Assembly: GCA_010909165.1 (NCBI GenBank)
Contig: MU008168.1
Location: 310,001-374,000 of the forward strand
DNA from: Anthoceros angustus
Taxonomy: Eukaryota > Streptophyta > Anthocerotopsida > Anthocerotales > Anthocerotaceae
Length of the DNA: 64,000 bases
Direction: 5' to 3'
Below are positions 23,324 through 37,126 of the stretch, one piece after another. The notes below the pieces were generated by a model. That model was not told where the DNA came from and ran no database searches. It saw nothing but the letters and a program-made list of their open reading frames with translations. The position numbers were made by a program, and so were the translations under genes. Numbering within the stretch: the first letter of the stretch is position 1; each line of letters starts with the position of its first letter.

Positions 23324-26300
23324 TACTCCCTTCTCATCATTGGCGTCTCGCCAACACTAAGCATGATACTTCTTCACCGCCACCCGCTCACCCGAGTGGG
23401 CAGCGACTCTCCATCTAGGCCGTGTGGGCGGACCCGTTGTCATATACTTGCACCACTTGGTACGGACCCATCCATCTCGGTGAAGTTTGCACGGAAAATG
23501 CATGTAACGACTATCATAAAGGAGGGCCAGGTCCCCCCCCTTTACATACTCCTGATTCCGCAGTCGGCGATCGTGCCAAATCTTTATTTGGTTTTGCACC
23601 AATCGCATCTTCACCGAGCTTCTTCCCCATCCTCGTGTCTTTGAACAAACCCCAAGAGTCGCTCCAGCTGGCTTTCCTCCTCTGTCAGTCTCCCTTCCAT
23701 CATTACTCGAAAAGTGGGCACTTCAAACTCCGGCATTACGGAGAGTGTCGTAGGTCAAGTAAGGGTCCGTTGTGTGGTCACCTTCTTGTCGAGCATAGTG
23801 CGGATGGACTTAGCCAGTCATGGGCGTAGTTCACTGAGTTTATTCGAGATCCTGCGGATGAGCCCATTTGTCTTCTCTGCCCCATTGGCCTTAGGATTGT
23901 AGGGTGCCGTCTTGCGATGATTGATGCGAAATACTCCGTCATGGCGGCCACCACATCATTAAGGAAATGGGTTCCCCTATCACTTACCAAGCTGCGGACA
24001 TCCGTGCGGGTTATGATGTTCTCGTCGAATTTGGCCACGGTTTTGCGAGTCCGTTCTTGTCGCCCGCCTCTACCCACAGTGCGATGTTGCCACCGGGATG
24101 TATCTCCTTGTGTGTGTCTTGTCGTGGTATAGGTCCAACAAAGTCAATACCCCACTTTTGAAGGTGCGGTGCCAATATCGGTACTAGCGGCCACCGTGTC
24201 GTCGGGGTTGGCTTTCCGATCCGACAAGCATCACACTTCTTCCTAAGCGGTGGGTGTCCCCATACATTGTTGGCCACGGTATCCGCTTCAAAATCTTTTG
24301 GTGGTGACTGTCTTTGCGTAGTGTCCTCCCCAATCCTTCGTGCATTCCCACGGCCGCTCTCTGGGTTGAAGTACCTTCGTTCTACTCCGTCAGGCCCTAA
24401 TTTGAACACACACCGTTGTACATTACGAAGGGTCGAGCATAGTGCGAATGCCTCCCTCATCCACAGTCGATTTTCGGAAGCTCCATTCCCAGGTACCGCT
24501 CTATTTCTTCGTGGGTCGGACGGCGGACCCTCCCTTCTCCGCTAAGGCTGCCGTTCTGTAGCTTGGGGTTGTCATGGGCTCCTCGGTTGTACTTTTCTGC
24601 GGCAACCAATGTCTCATCCAGGAGCGCATCTTCGATCTCTCAACACCGCCTGTTTTCAATCGTGATGAAATGCATTTTGGTCTTGCCTCCCTTGTCTTGT
24701 TTCCACTTGACGTGAACTCCTGCGGCAACAATATCCACCTTGCTATCCGTCCGGACGGTCCGCCTTATTCACCGGATGCTTGACAAAGTGGTCTACATAG
24801 AACACAAACTCCTTTGGGTAGCGGTAGTGTCGAATTTCTTGACAAGATATACCATACCCGGTGCTTGGCTTCTGGTTGTGTATTTTCGTTCGCGTGGGTG
24901 AGTCGTCCGGTAGTATACGGGATAATCCCGCTTGTCGTCCTTCCGCTCAAGACTACTCCGATAGCAAAGCGGACATCCGTGCGGGTTATGATGTTCTCGC
25001 AGTGAATTTGGCCACGTGTTTGCGAGTCCGTTCTTGTCGCCACCGCCTCTACCCACAGTGCGAGTCCGCTGCCACCGTGATGTATCTCCTTTGTGTGTGT
25101 CTTGTCGAGGTCAGATAGGTCCAACAAAGTCAATACCCCACTTTTCGAAAGGTGCCAGTGCCAATATCGGTACTAGCGGCCACTGTGTCGTCGGGGTTGG
25201 CTTTCCGATCCGCTGACAAGCATCACACTTCTTCACAAACTGGTGGGTGTCCCCATACATTGTTGGCCACCAGTATCCCGCTTCCAAAATCTTTTTGGTG
25301 GTGACTGCGTAGTGTCCTCCCCAATCCTTCGTGCATTCCCTGACGACCGCCTCCTGCCTCGCCGGCAAGTACCTTCGTTCTACTCCGTCCGCCCTAATTT
25401 GAACACACACCGTTGTACATTCTCAAGGGTCGAGCATAGTGCACGAATGCCTCCTCCGCCACGAGTCGATTTTCGGAAGCTCCATTCCCAGGTACCGCTC
25501 TATTTCTTCGTGGGTCGGACGGCGGACCCTCCCTTCTCCGCTAAGGCCGCTCGTAGCTTGGGGTTCGTCGGTGGGCTCCTCCGGTTGTACTGCAACCAAT
25601 GTCTCATCCGGAACGCATCTTCCCGATCTCTCAACACCGCCTGCTTTTCAATCGTGACAGAAATCGCATTTTGGTGCGCCTCCCTTGTCTTGTTTCCACT
25701 TCAACGTGAACTCCTGCAGCAACAATATCCACCTTGCTATCCGTCCGACAGTCCGCCTTATTCACCGGATGCTTGAGCAAAGTGGTCTACATAGAACACA
25801 AACTCACCGGGTAGGTAGTGTCGAATTTCTTGACAAGATATACCATACCCAAGGCTTGGCCTCTGTAGTTGTGTATTTTCGTTCGCGTGGGTGAGCCGCC
25901 GTAGTATACGGATAATCCCGCTTGTCGTCCTTCCGCTCAAGACTACTCCGATAGCAAAGCGGACACATCTACATACACATGAAATTTCTGCTCGATCCGG
26001 TCCTCTTAGAACCGTGCGCTTACCAAGGTGTTACGTAAATCCGAAGGCCTCCTCTCGCTCCACCGGGTCCAAACCTCCTCCTTCATGATGGTTACATCAA
26101 CTTAGCGCCCTCTTCGCAAAGTCCTTAATAAACCGGTAGTATCCCACCATTCGAAACCTCTCGGCTCCTTTAGGTTCGTTAATTTGGAGAATGGATGACC
26201 GGACCTTGTCTGGTCCACCTCGATTCACCGATGCAACAAAGTGGTCTACATAGAACACAAACTCACCGGTAGTAGGTAGTGTCGAATTTCTTGACAAGAT

Positions 26301-29300
26301 ATACCATACCCAAGGCTTGGCCTCTGTAGTTGTGTATTTTCGTTCGCGTGGGTGAGCCGCCGTAGTATACGGATAATCCTTCGCCGTCCTTCCGCTCAAG
26401 ACTACTCCGATAGCAAAGCGGACACTCTACACATGAAATTTCTGCTCGATCCGGTCCTCTTAGAACCGTGCGCTTACCAAGGTGTTCAGAAATCCGAAGG
26501 CCTCCTCTCGCCTCGTGACTGTCCAAACCTCCTCCTTCCGCAGAGTTCGCGCCCTCTTCGCAAAGTCCTTAATAAACCGCGGTAGTATCCCACCATTCCT
26601 GTGAAACCTCTCGGCTCCTTTAGGTTCGTCGGTGGAGGCGGATGACCGGACCTTGTCCCGTCCACCTCGATTCCCCGCCCGACACCCGATGTCCCAAGAT
26701 TCCCTCCGTCATTCCAAAGTAGCATTTCTCGTAGCTTGGGGTTGATCGGTGGGCTCCTCGGTTGTACTTTTCTGCGGCAACCAATGTCTCATCCAGGAGC
26801 GCATCTTCACGATCTCTCAACACCGCCTGTTTTCAATCGTGATGAAATGCATTTTGGTCTTGCCTCCCTTGTCTTGTTTCCACTTGACGTGAACTCCTGC
26901 AACAATATCCACCTTGCTATCCGTCCGGACGGTCCGTCTTATTCACCGGATGCTTGAGCAAAGTGGTCTACATAGAACACAAACTCCTTTGGGTAGTAGG
27001 TAGTGTCGAATTTCTTGGCATATACCATACCCGGTGCTTGGCGCTCTGTAGTTGTGTATTTTCGTTCAGCGTGGGTGGTATCGTCCGGTAGTATACGGGA
27101 TAATCCCTTATCGTCGCCGGCTCGGCACTACTCCGATAGCAAAGCGGACACGTCTACATACACATGAAATTTCTGCTCGATCCGGTCCTCTTAGAACCGT
27201 GCGCTTACCAAGGTGTTACGTAAATCCGAAGGCCTCCTCTCGCTCCACCGGTCCAAACCTCCTCCTTCATGATGGTTACATCAACTTAGCGCCCTCTTCG
27301 CAAAGTCCTTAATAAACCGGTAGTATCCCACCATTCGAAACCTCTCGGCTCCTTTAGGTTCGTCGGTGGAGGCGGATGACCGGACCTTGTCTGGTCCACC
27401 TCGATTCAGCCGACACGATGTCGACAAGATTCCCTCCGTCATTCCAAAGTAGCATTTCTCGTAGCTTGGGGTTGATCGGTGGGCTCCTCGGTTGTACTTT
27501 TCTGCGGCAACCAATGTCTCATCCAGGAGCGCATCTTCACGATCTCTCAACACCGCCTGTTTTCAATCGTGATGAAATGCATTTTGGTCTTGCCTCCCTT
27601 GTCTTGTTTCCACTTGACGTGAACTCCTGCAACAATATCCACCTTGCTATCCGTCCGGACGGTCCGTCTTATTCACCGGATGCTTGAGCAAAGTGGTCTA
27701 CATAGAACACAAACTCCTTTGGGTAGTAGGTGTGAATTTCTTGGCATATACCATACCCGGTGCTTGGCGCTCTGTAGTTGTGTATTTTCGTTCAGCGTGG
27801 GTGGTATCGTCCGGTAGTATACGGGATAATCCCTTATCGTCGCCGGCTCGGCACTACTCCGATAGCAAAGCGGACACGTCTACATACACATGAAATTTCT
27901 GCTCGATCCGGTCCTCTTAGAACCGTGCGCTTACCAAGGTGTTACGTAAATCCGAAGGCCTCCTCTCGCTCACGTGACCGGTCCAAACCTCCTCCTTCAT
28001 GATGGTTACATCAACTTAGCGCCCTCTTAAAGTCCTTAATAAACCGGTAGTATCCCACCATTCCGAAACCTCTCGGCTCCTTTAGGTTCGTCGGTGGAGG
28101 CGGATGACCGGACCTTGTCTGGTCCACCTCGATTCCCGACACGATGTCGACAAGATTCCCTCCGTCATTCCAAAGTAGCATTTCTCGGGTGTAGGCTCAA
28201 TTGAGTCTCCGGCGCTCAAGCACCTTCTTAGATGCCCAAGGTGTTTGTCCTCCCCATGCACACAAAATCATCCGGGAATATCTCCATGAAGTCCCTCGAA
28301 GTCACGGAAGGCGTTGGTCACCATACGCATGAGCGACCACAGGCTCGGTCATCCCAAAGGCACTTCTCTTGTAGGCAAGCGTACCCCACTCCGTAGTGAA
28401 GGTCGTCTTGTCTTGTCGGTCAAACTCCCTTAGGTGCAATTGGTTGTATCCGGAGTAGCCATCCGGAAGGAGTAAGTAGTCCGTCCACCACCTTGTCCAA
28501 AATGTCGTCTGAATGGCATCGAAGTGGTCCTTCTCGTTCGGCGTTGAGCTTCCTCAATCTTGGCATGCAATTTGTCTGGTGTTTCTTGGGAACCACCACA
28601 ATCGGCGCGACCCACTCGGCTGTGATGGGGAAAATGATGTCTGCCTCCGGTACTTATCAAGGACCTCCTTCACCTTGATCGAATACTTGGGGTTGAGCTT
28701 GTATTGTCGGATTCGGTGGCACGCTCACGGCTTCAAATCGATCTTATGCTCTCCCCACTTCTTCGGAATGCCCTTCATGTCCGTGACCTTGAAGGCGAAC
28801 ACCTCGCAAAACTCCCCCAGCAGCTGCTTTAGTCCTTCCTTCAGGTCCGGAGGCATGCCTTTCTTAAACTTCAGGAATTTGCCTGGCCGGACCTCCACTT
28901 CTTCCACGTCGTCCGGGTTCACCGTCTCCCGTTCCGTGCTGCCTCGCTGCGTCCAAACCCCTCGTCCTCCTCTCGGGGATCGTCCTCTCGCATCCCCCAT
29001 TCTCTGAAGAGCTCGTCGGAGGTGAATCGTGTTACTCCTTCGATGTCCGCTTTTCCTTGGTCCGACTCTTGTTGTCTCCCTTGTCTTTGGTCCGACCTCC
29101 TCTTCACTTCCTTCCTCCGGCCCGTTGTGGCGTTTACTCGAAAACAATCAACCACTTCCGCCAAAGGCATCCGCGGTAGTCCATCTCCTCCTCGGACCGG
29201 CGGATCTTGGCGAAAGTCGCCTCCTCGGAACTATCTTGTTCGTCGCCTGGAGTCCTCCACGAGGTATACCCCAGTGCTCACGGTTTCCCACAATAGGTGT

Positions 29301-31860
29301 CCTTGCTCCGGTGATAGCAACCCTCCCTTCGCACCTTAGGGTCCCACCACCGGCTTGAAGTGAATCTCCTTCCTTCCAAAGTGTAGCTTGCAGGCCAACC
29401 CCATGGCCGCCCAGCAACACCTCATACCCTAATGGTCCGGCGGTTTGATCACAACAAAATCCGGTTTGTAGGGTGCGCGGCTATGGTGGCCAAGACTCGG
29501 TTAACTCCCGCGGATCTCTTCTTGACATATACGCCATTCTCGAGTCTTCGTTGAGGTTGAAGGATGTGAAGCCCAATTTTCGTGCGTGGCTTGATGAGGT
29601 TGACTCGGACCCGTGTCCAGCGGTACATCCTTGATGATACATCCAATCTCCACTTGTACCTGGCACAGGTCGTATGGGACACCACCCTCACTTCCTGTGC
29701 CCTTCACGGCTTTGGTGCTCGCGAGGTGGGTTTCCCTAACGGCCAGCGGACCTCTTGTATTATTTGGGTTATCCCTCGGTGTCGAAAGGACACAAGGTCT
29801 GCGATTCATCATCGGTCGCCACATTAAAGGCGAGGCTTCTACCCCAATCGAGGATCCTGCTGCGTCCTCATCCTCTCCCGGTCACTTGTTACGGTATTCT
29901 CCGGATGCTTGCGCATTTCCTCCTGCAACATCTCGGTCACCTCCGGACTCGTCCGTGGAAGCTAACGTCGCCGTCGCGGGAGGCACCGTTCCTTCTCCAC
30001 ATCTGCGGAGAACTTCCTTGGGTAATCCCTCCGTGTGCCGTCCAGCCCTCCTTCGGTCGGATCCTCTGGTATTTCCGTTTGATTGCCTTCCTCGGCGTCG
30101 TGGCTTCCTCGATCTTGTTCTTCTTCAATGGCGCCTTTCTCGTCGCTCCTTCCCCTTCCTGATAGACACCTCAAGATTTCCACGCCCGACTCCTTCCTTT
30201 CGACACCACCGTACCTTCTTGTTCTTTTCCATCTCGCGTACCTCTGGGAATCTCTTCCCTCCATGCCAGGCATCTTGACTTGCCGTGCAGTGCAGTCTTA
30301 GGAGGTGGCGTTGGTGGTCGGGGTTCTCCGCTTGGTGTGGCATATCGTACCGTCCTTGTCGGGGTTGGGACATAGCGTCTTGCCATATGCGGCCTTGCGA
30401 TCGCCACCACGCTCGAAGTCCCCATTACCACCTCGTTGGAGTGCGGACACGCGTTGGAGTAATGGCGATTCCCAGTTCCAGACCACGGCCGTCGGAGGAT
30501 ACGAAGGGGCTCCCATGCGGTCTTTGCATCGGTGGGGCTCGTTGTATTGACGGACCTCCGGTTGGCGGATACATGGTTTTGGGATATCGCGGCCCGGAGG
30601 GCTTCACATGCACGATAGGCCTCTTCCCATTGCTCCTCGGCCTCCTCCTCGTATTCGTAGTCCACTTGATGCACCGGCCTTGAGGCGGTTGGACTTCGAA
30701 TGGCGTGTTCTTGGCACACGGCACACGATGCGTTCGCACCGTAGTCGGTGTTTTCCGCGCTCGGTCCTTAACTGGTTTATCGCGGTCCTCTACTCTCTTT
30801 ATCACTTTTCCGGTCCTCCCGCGGACAGCTACCTCCTTTGAGGGAGTCGGGTCCGGAGCTTCTCGGACGGTCTGGTGTCACCACCTCCTTCTTACCACTT
30901 CTTTTAGCGGGGCTTTCTTGCTCTTCTTCTTGCGGGGATACTCTTCCTCGCTAGAGACCTCCGTCTCTTCTTGGACGGCTCCTCCTCCTCAGAAGACACC
31001 TCCGATTGGTCTTCCTCCTCCTCGAAGACTCTTCCTCCTCAGTCGAACCCGTTTCTTCTTCTTCTTCTTGCCTCCTTGGCGGTTCTTTATCCTCGATGTA
31101 GCGATTCCTCGTAGTTTTGCTCGACCGCCTTGCCACGTCCTTCTCGGCGGCGGGGCGTGCACATGGGTTTGGCTAGACCGCCGCGAACCACCGCTTGCAT
31201 CGTGGTATGGGTTGGATGCCGATCCTCGGGGCATAGAACCGCTCGATGTCTGAGCCCGGCTTCTCCTTCTTCCTCGCTTGATTTTCCAACTTTGATAATA
31301 CATACCCCTCACGGTCGATCCTCGAAACCGTTCTAAGAAGGCATTTTCAAAGCTTCAAGCAGGCGGGTGGGGCATTCTCCGGTGGTCGGTACTTTCTCCG
31401 ATACCATTGAGCGGTTCCTCGGAGAACCCCTTGGAAAAGCTGGATGAGGCTGCGTCGACTCCCTCTCCGTTGAAGTTGGCTTTGGACATGAAGTCCTCCA
31501 CAAAGGTCTCGCATCCGCTCCTTCTTCCCTCCGAATATGGAGTCGCTTGTTTGGTCGAGGTAGGGGCCATGGCTGCGCCATCGATGGGTTAGGCGTGGGT
31601 GTCCTACCTTCTTCCGTTGGCGTCCTTGTACCCGTACTCGTCTTGGTCCGACAATTCGACCACGTTCTCCTCCTCGATCGGCGGTGCTCTCGTTGGGTTT
31701 GGCGTCTCTCTCTCCCCGGCTCGGAGAGGCAGGAGTGACCACGTCCGATCCTCTGACGGTTCACTCTTGACCGTCGCTCGACCGCCACGCATTCACTTAC
31801 CTTCTCTTCCTAAGGGCGCACTGCGGCACCAGACCGATTTCATTCCCGGCAGCGCCAAAA
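23324..31860 (-). pseudogene. Gypsy gag-pol internal region, fragmented and internally duplicated
   Basis: Read on the minus strand from right to left: gag-like pieces (31,800 to ~30,100), an aspartic-protease-like segment with a DTG motif (~29,600), the reverse-transcriptase start (~28,900-28,730, PPDLKEGLKQLLGEFCEVFA), reverse transcriptase and RNase H (28,660 to ~24,570, with MVGYYRFIKDFAKRA), then integrase with its zinc finger (KKCDACQRIGKPTPTTQW) and catalytic start (WGIDFVGPI) at ~25,410-24,010, and the integrase C-terminal segment (23,614-23,357). Every domain is split by frameshifts, and the RNase H/RT part is present in several tandem copies, so this copy is not autonomous. Confidence 0.85.
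24570..28180 (-). repeat. Repeated RT/RNase H cassettes within gypsy pol
   Basis: The same segment (GATCTCTCAACACCGCC to CCGTCCGGACGG) occurs at ~24,636, ~25,626, ~26,812 and ~27,542. The last two units (about 26,730-27,459 and 27,460-28,180) are tandem copies with a period near 730 bp and high identity. The gene has therefore been expanded by internal duplication, not by new insertions. Confidence 0.82.
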
Positions 31861-34104
31861 TGTGGCGACTTTTCTTGATGGCCGGGCGCGCACAATCCGT
31901 GTCGTTGTAGGAAGAAGTCCGTTCCCAAGGGAATGATAGGCCCGTTTACGCGTTTGGTGATTCTTACCGTCCTTAGCGCTCGTTCGGCCTCAACACACAC
32001 ACACTCTCCTTCTCTGGCGTTCACCGTCTGGGTGGTGGCCAAGCGTTTGAGACCCGTTCGCGTCCGTATCGTTCACATACATCCTCACGCATCATCCTTT
32101 CCTCTCTCTCACGCTACACTCTTGATCTTAGAAAAGGCCGGGTTCTATCGGACCTCCTCGTCGTTCCGGCCTCTCCGTCCGGGCTCTACACGCCCTCCGG
32201 AGTTCCTCCGGCTCACGTTCGGTCGGACTTGGTCCGGACCTCGGGTCCGGACGAGCACGGTCACCTCACCCTTCCCGCACACACCACAGCGTTAAGTCCG
32301 TCACGGGACCTTGATCAATCTCCCGGGCCGTGCACCTTTCGGTGACTCGGGACTCACGTTAGCAAGAAGACTCACAAAGGTGCAAGAGCGGCATCAACAC
32401 CAAGAAAGATGCTTTACTAGGCGGCCTCGGCCCTCTTATCTGCGCCCAAGGCGTCTTTATTACACCCCTATTACGGTGATAGCTCGGTATACCCTAATCG
32501 GCCGCCTACCATCCTATTTCCCCCTATCTCCCGCCTTGTGGGAAGGTCACAGGCCGCCTCGGAATGGGTGGTCAATCCCGTCAGGTTGTGGTGCACCCAA
32601 TCGGATGATCCGTGAGGCGGGCCCTCTCTCCCGGAATCACAGTCGGGTTGGGCTCTGGCGGCGGTCGACAACCGCGTTACCACGGCGTCATCCTCCCCAG
32701 CCTCCACAGGTCCTTGGCCGGTGGGGCCACCCATTCTCCTGGTCGGTACTTTCTCCGATACCATTGAGCGGTCCTCGGAGAACCCCTTGGAAAAGCTGAG
32801 TCCCCCCTCCGTTGAAGTTGGCTTTGGACATGAAGTCCTCCACAAAGGTCTCGCATCCGCTCCTTCTTCCCTCCGAATATGGAGTACGCTTGTTTGGTCG
32901 AGGTAGGGGCCATGGCCGCCATCGTGGGTTAGGCGTCTGTCCTACCTTCTTCCGTTGGCGTCCCTTGTACCCGTACTCGTCTTGGTCCGACACCGACCAC
33001 GTTCCTCCTCCGATCGACGGTGCTCTCGTTGGGTTTGACGTCTCTCTCCCCGGCTCGGAGAACGCGAGGTGACCACGTCCGATCCTCCCGACGGTTCACT
33101 CTTGACCGCCGCTCGACCGCCACGCATTCACTTACCTTCTCTTCCTAAGGACGCACTTTGCACCACGCATCGATTTCATTCCCCAACGGCGCCAAAATGT
33201 GGCGGACTTTCGATGGCCACCGCACAATCCGTGTCGTTGTAGGAAGAAGTCCGTTCCCAAGGGAATGATAGGCTGCCACGCGTTGTGATTCTACCGCCCT
33301 TAGCGCCTGCTCACCTCAACACACACATACTCCTAACTACTCACAACGTTCACCGTGACAGCCGGTATGGCCAAACGCTTAACCCGTTCAGATCGCTCAC
33401 ATCCCTCACGATCCGCCTTTCCTCTCTCTCCTCTCACGCTACACTCTTGATCTTAGAAAAGAGTTACGCCGGACCTCCTCCTCCCGCTGGGGCCTCTCCG
33501 TCCGGCTCTACACGCCCTCCGGAGTTCCTCCGGCTCACGTTCGGTCGGACTTGGTCGGACTTGGTCCGGACGAGCACGGTCACCTCACCCTTCCCCACAC
33601 CACAACGCTAAGTCACGGGACCTTGATCAATCTCCCGAGTTCCTCCTCCGCCGCTCGGTGACTCAGACTCACGTTAGCAAGAAGACTCACAAAGGTCGCA
33701 AGAACGCGCATCAACACCAAGAGAAAGATGCTTTACTAGAGGCCCTCTTATATCGCGCCCAAGGTGGCGTCTTTATTACACCCCTATTACGGTGATAGCC
33801 ACTCGGTATACCCTAATCGGCCGCCTACCATCCTATTTCCCCTATCTCCTTCGCCGGTGGAAGGTCCTGGCCCCGCCTCGGAATGGGTGGTCCAATCCCC
33901 GTCACAGGCGCACCCAATCGGATGATCCGTGAGGGCCCCTCCTCTCCCGGAATCGCCGTTGCTACCGGTCGACAACCGCGCCACGACGTCATCCTCCCCG
34001 CCCCTCCTCGGGTCCTTCACGGTGGGGCCACTATCGCTCCCCTAGCGTAAGTCGAAGGGGCTCCTCCTTCTTGCCGCATCCGGTCCTCGAGGTCTGTCTC
34101 GACT

Positions 34105-34405
34105 CACGAACTTGAGTCCGGACTTATTCAGTCCGGACTTGGTCCGACCTTGTCTCAGGGTCCGGACCTCGGTCGGACGCGGCTCGGACTTGGTCCGGAC
34201 TTATTAGGGTCCGGACTTGAGGTCCGGACTTATTCTGGGTCGGACTTGGTCGGACTTATTGAGTCCGGACTTGTCCGGCCTCCTCGGGTCCGGACCTCGG
34301 GGTCGGACTTATTCTGGTCGGACTTGGTCGGACTTGAGTCCGGACTTGTCGGACTTATTCAGTCCGGACTTGTCGGCCTCCCTCGGGTCCGGACAAAGTC
34401 CGGAC
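34105..34405. repeat. GTCCGGAC minisatellite, array 2
   Basis: This is the same monomer family as array 1, with full (GTCCGGAC) and shortened (GTCGGAC) palindromes intermixed. Confidence 0.83.
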
Positions 34406-34557
34406 TCACGCCCACCGGGTTTCCTCCCTCACGGGACTCCTCCGTGGCTCTCCTCAAGTCCTCCAGCTGTTCCCGATCGCCCGGTGACTCCTTCGTTGGC
34501 CCCTCCTTCCATGGTGAGGTGCGGGGTGCTTACCTCGATCGCATCCGCGCTCCTCGT

Positions 34558-35930
34558 CCTCCCTGGCCTCCACAGGTCCTTGGCCGGTGGGGCCACCGGC
34601 TATCTGCTCCCCTAAGCGTAAGTCGAAGGGGCTCCTCCTTCTTGCCCGATCCGGTCCTCGAGGTCTGTCTCGACTCACGAACTTGAGTCCGGCTTATTCT
34701 GGTCCGGACTTGGTCCGACCTTGTCTGGGGTCGGACCTCGGTCGGACTTATTCTGGGGTCCGGACTTGGTCCGGACTTATTCTGAGTCCGGACTTGGTCC
34801 GGACTTATTCGGTCGGACTTGGTCGGCCTCCCTCTGGTCCGGACAAAGTCCGGACTCACCGGGTTTCCTCCCTCACGGGACTCCTCGTGGCTCTCCCTCG
34901 AAGTCCTTCTGTTCCCGATCGCCCGGTGACTCGCCGTTGGCCCCTCCTTCCATGGTGAGGTGCGGGGTGCTTACCTCGATCGCATCCGCGCTCCTCGTCG
35001 TTCCGCGGGCCTCTCGTCCTCTACCGCCTCCGGAGTTCCTCCGGCTCACGTTCAGTCCCGTTCGGTCGGACGCGGCTCGGGCGAGCAAATCACGATCACC
35101 CTTCCTGCACACACACACACAGCGTTAAGTCCGTCACGGGACCTTGATCAATCTCCCGGGTCGTGCACCTTTCGGTGACTCGGGACTCACGTTAGCAAGA
35201 AGACTCACAAAGGTGCAGCGGCATCAACACCAAGAAAGATGCTTTACTAGGCTCGGCCCTCTTATCTGCGCCCAAGGCGTCTTTATTACACCCCTATTAC
35301 GGTGATAGCCGGCTCGGTATACCTAATCGGCCTACCATCCTATCCCCCTATCTCCTTCCATTGTGGTGGGAAGGTCACAGGCCGCCTCGGAATGGGTGGT
35401 CAATCCCGTCAGGTTGTGGTGCGCAATCGGATGATCCGTGAGGCGGGGCCCCTCCTCTCCGGAATCACAGCCGGGTTGGGCTGGCGGCGGTCGACAGCCG
35501 CCGTTACCACGGCGTCATCCTCCCTGGCCTCCACAGGTCCTTGGCCGGTGGGGCCACCGGCTATCTGCTCCCCTAAGCGTAAGTCGAAGGGGCTCCTCCT
35601 TCTTGCCCGATCCGGTCCTCGAGGTCTGTCTCGACTCACGAACTTGAGTCCGGCTTATTCTGGTCCGGACTTGGTCCGGCCTTGTCTGGGGTCGGACCTC
35701 GGTCGGACTTATTCTGGGGTCCGGACTTGGTCCGGACTTATTCTGAGTCCGGACTTGGTCCGGACTTATTCGGTCGGACTTGGTCGGCCTCCCTCTGGTC
35801 CGGACAAAGTCCGGACTCACCGGGTTTCCTCCCTCACGGGACTCCTCGTGGCTCTCCCTCGAAGTCCTTCTGTTCCCGATCGTGACTCGCCGTTGGCCCC
35901 TCCTTCCATGGTGAGGTGCGGGGTGCTTAC
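34558..35930. repeat. ~961-bp duplication in the right LTR with minisatellite arrays 3 and 4
   Basis: The block that starts at the cctggcctccacaggtcctt boundary at ~34,558 recurs from ~35,519, and stays nearly identical for about 400 bp. It brings a second copy of a GTCCGGAC array (34,685-34,855 and 35,640-35,818). An extra LTR-start segment (~35,030-35,518) lies between them. Confidence 0.78.
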
Positions 35931-37126
35931 CTCGATCGCATCCGCTCCCTCGTTCTGCTCCTCCGCTCCTCTCCGCTCCGTCATCTCAAGCAGGCCACTA
36001 GGGTCCTGTCTTTGTCCCGTGGCCTTCATCTCCTTGAGCCTTCCGGTCCGTCCGTTTGCGTGACGTCGAGGCTTCTCGCCGAGGCTCGGTGTGGTAATAG
36101 GCAAAGTCAGATCGACTTGTTGAATTGCCTCTTCCACGTGTGCGGGCACCGATACTCCCTCCGCCATAAGTGTTAGGTGGGCGTCTTGCCGGCTTGTTGG
36201 GCCACCTCTCCTGCCCGGTTGTGGTGGGCAGGGTATCGCGAGGCTACAAGGCGCCTCGGTCACCTCCTGCATGCCTGTTGCTCCACACTCCGGCTCTCGT
36301 TTCCTCTCCATTGCCACTTACCGCCATAGCGCGGCGTTCCCTTCCGCCTTTCTCGGTGGACCGGCGGCTTCTTTTACCTTCCGGTGCTCGCGCTCCTCCG
36401 TTCATTACGGCCTTTAGCTCATGACTCCCTCTCCAGTGGTCGATACCTCCGTCCAGGCTCGGACTTCCTCCGGCTCATACATGGCACAGCAGCGTCCAAC
36501 TCCTTGGATAGTCGCCGATTTTCCTCCGTCTTGAAGGGGCTCTATTTCGTGCTCGAGTCGTGGATTCTCTCGTTGAGAATCACTGCTTTGCTCAAGCGCA
36601 TCTTGGGTTGTAGCTCCAGTGTCCTTCTGTCCTCCATCTGCCGCCTCTCCTCTACTTCCTGCGGTGTGCTGATCCTCCTATCTCCCGAGGCCGGCCTCCA
36701 TCTCCTCCTTGGCCCTTGCACTCCATAGCCTGTGCGGCCGGCCACCTCGTGACTCTCTCCACGGTTCGATCACGTCATGGTGATCCGGTCGCTCTTCTTG
36801 ACTTCCGACTCCTTCGCCGCCTTTACAGGCCGCCCACTTGGCCCTGCTGGCCGGGCCGCCTCCGGTCCGAGCTCTCTGCTTGTGCCGGGCCTCTTCCGCC
36901 TCTGCTGCGCTTCCCCCGCTGCAAGGTCCTCCGCCCGCGCTTGGGCCTCCCAGGCTTGCTTTGCGTGAAGAACCTTGGTCTGCTGAACCCGCCTCGGAAT
37001 GGGTGGTCAATCCCCGTCGGCGGTTGTGGTCGGATGATCCGGCGGGGCCCCTCCTCTCTCCGGAATCACAGCCGGGTTGGGCGGCGGTGATCGACAGCCG
37101 TTACCACGGCGTCATCCTCCCCGGCC

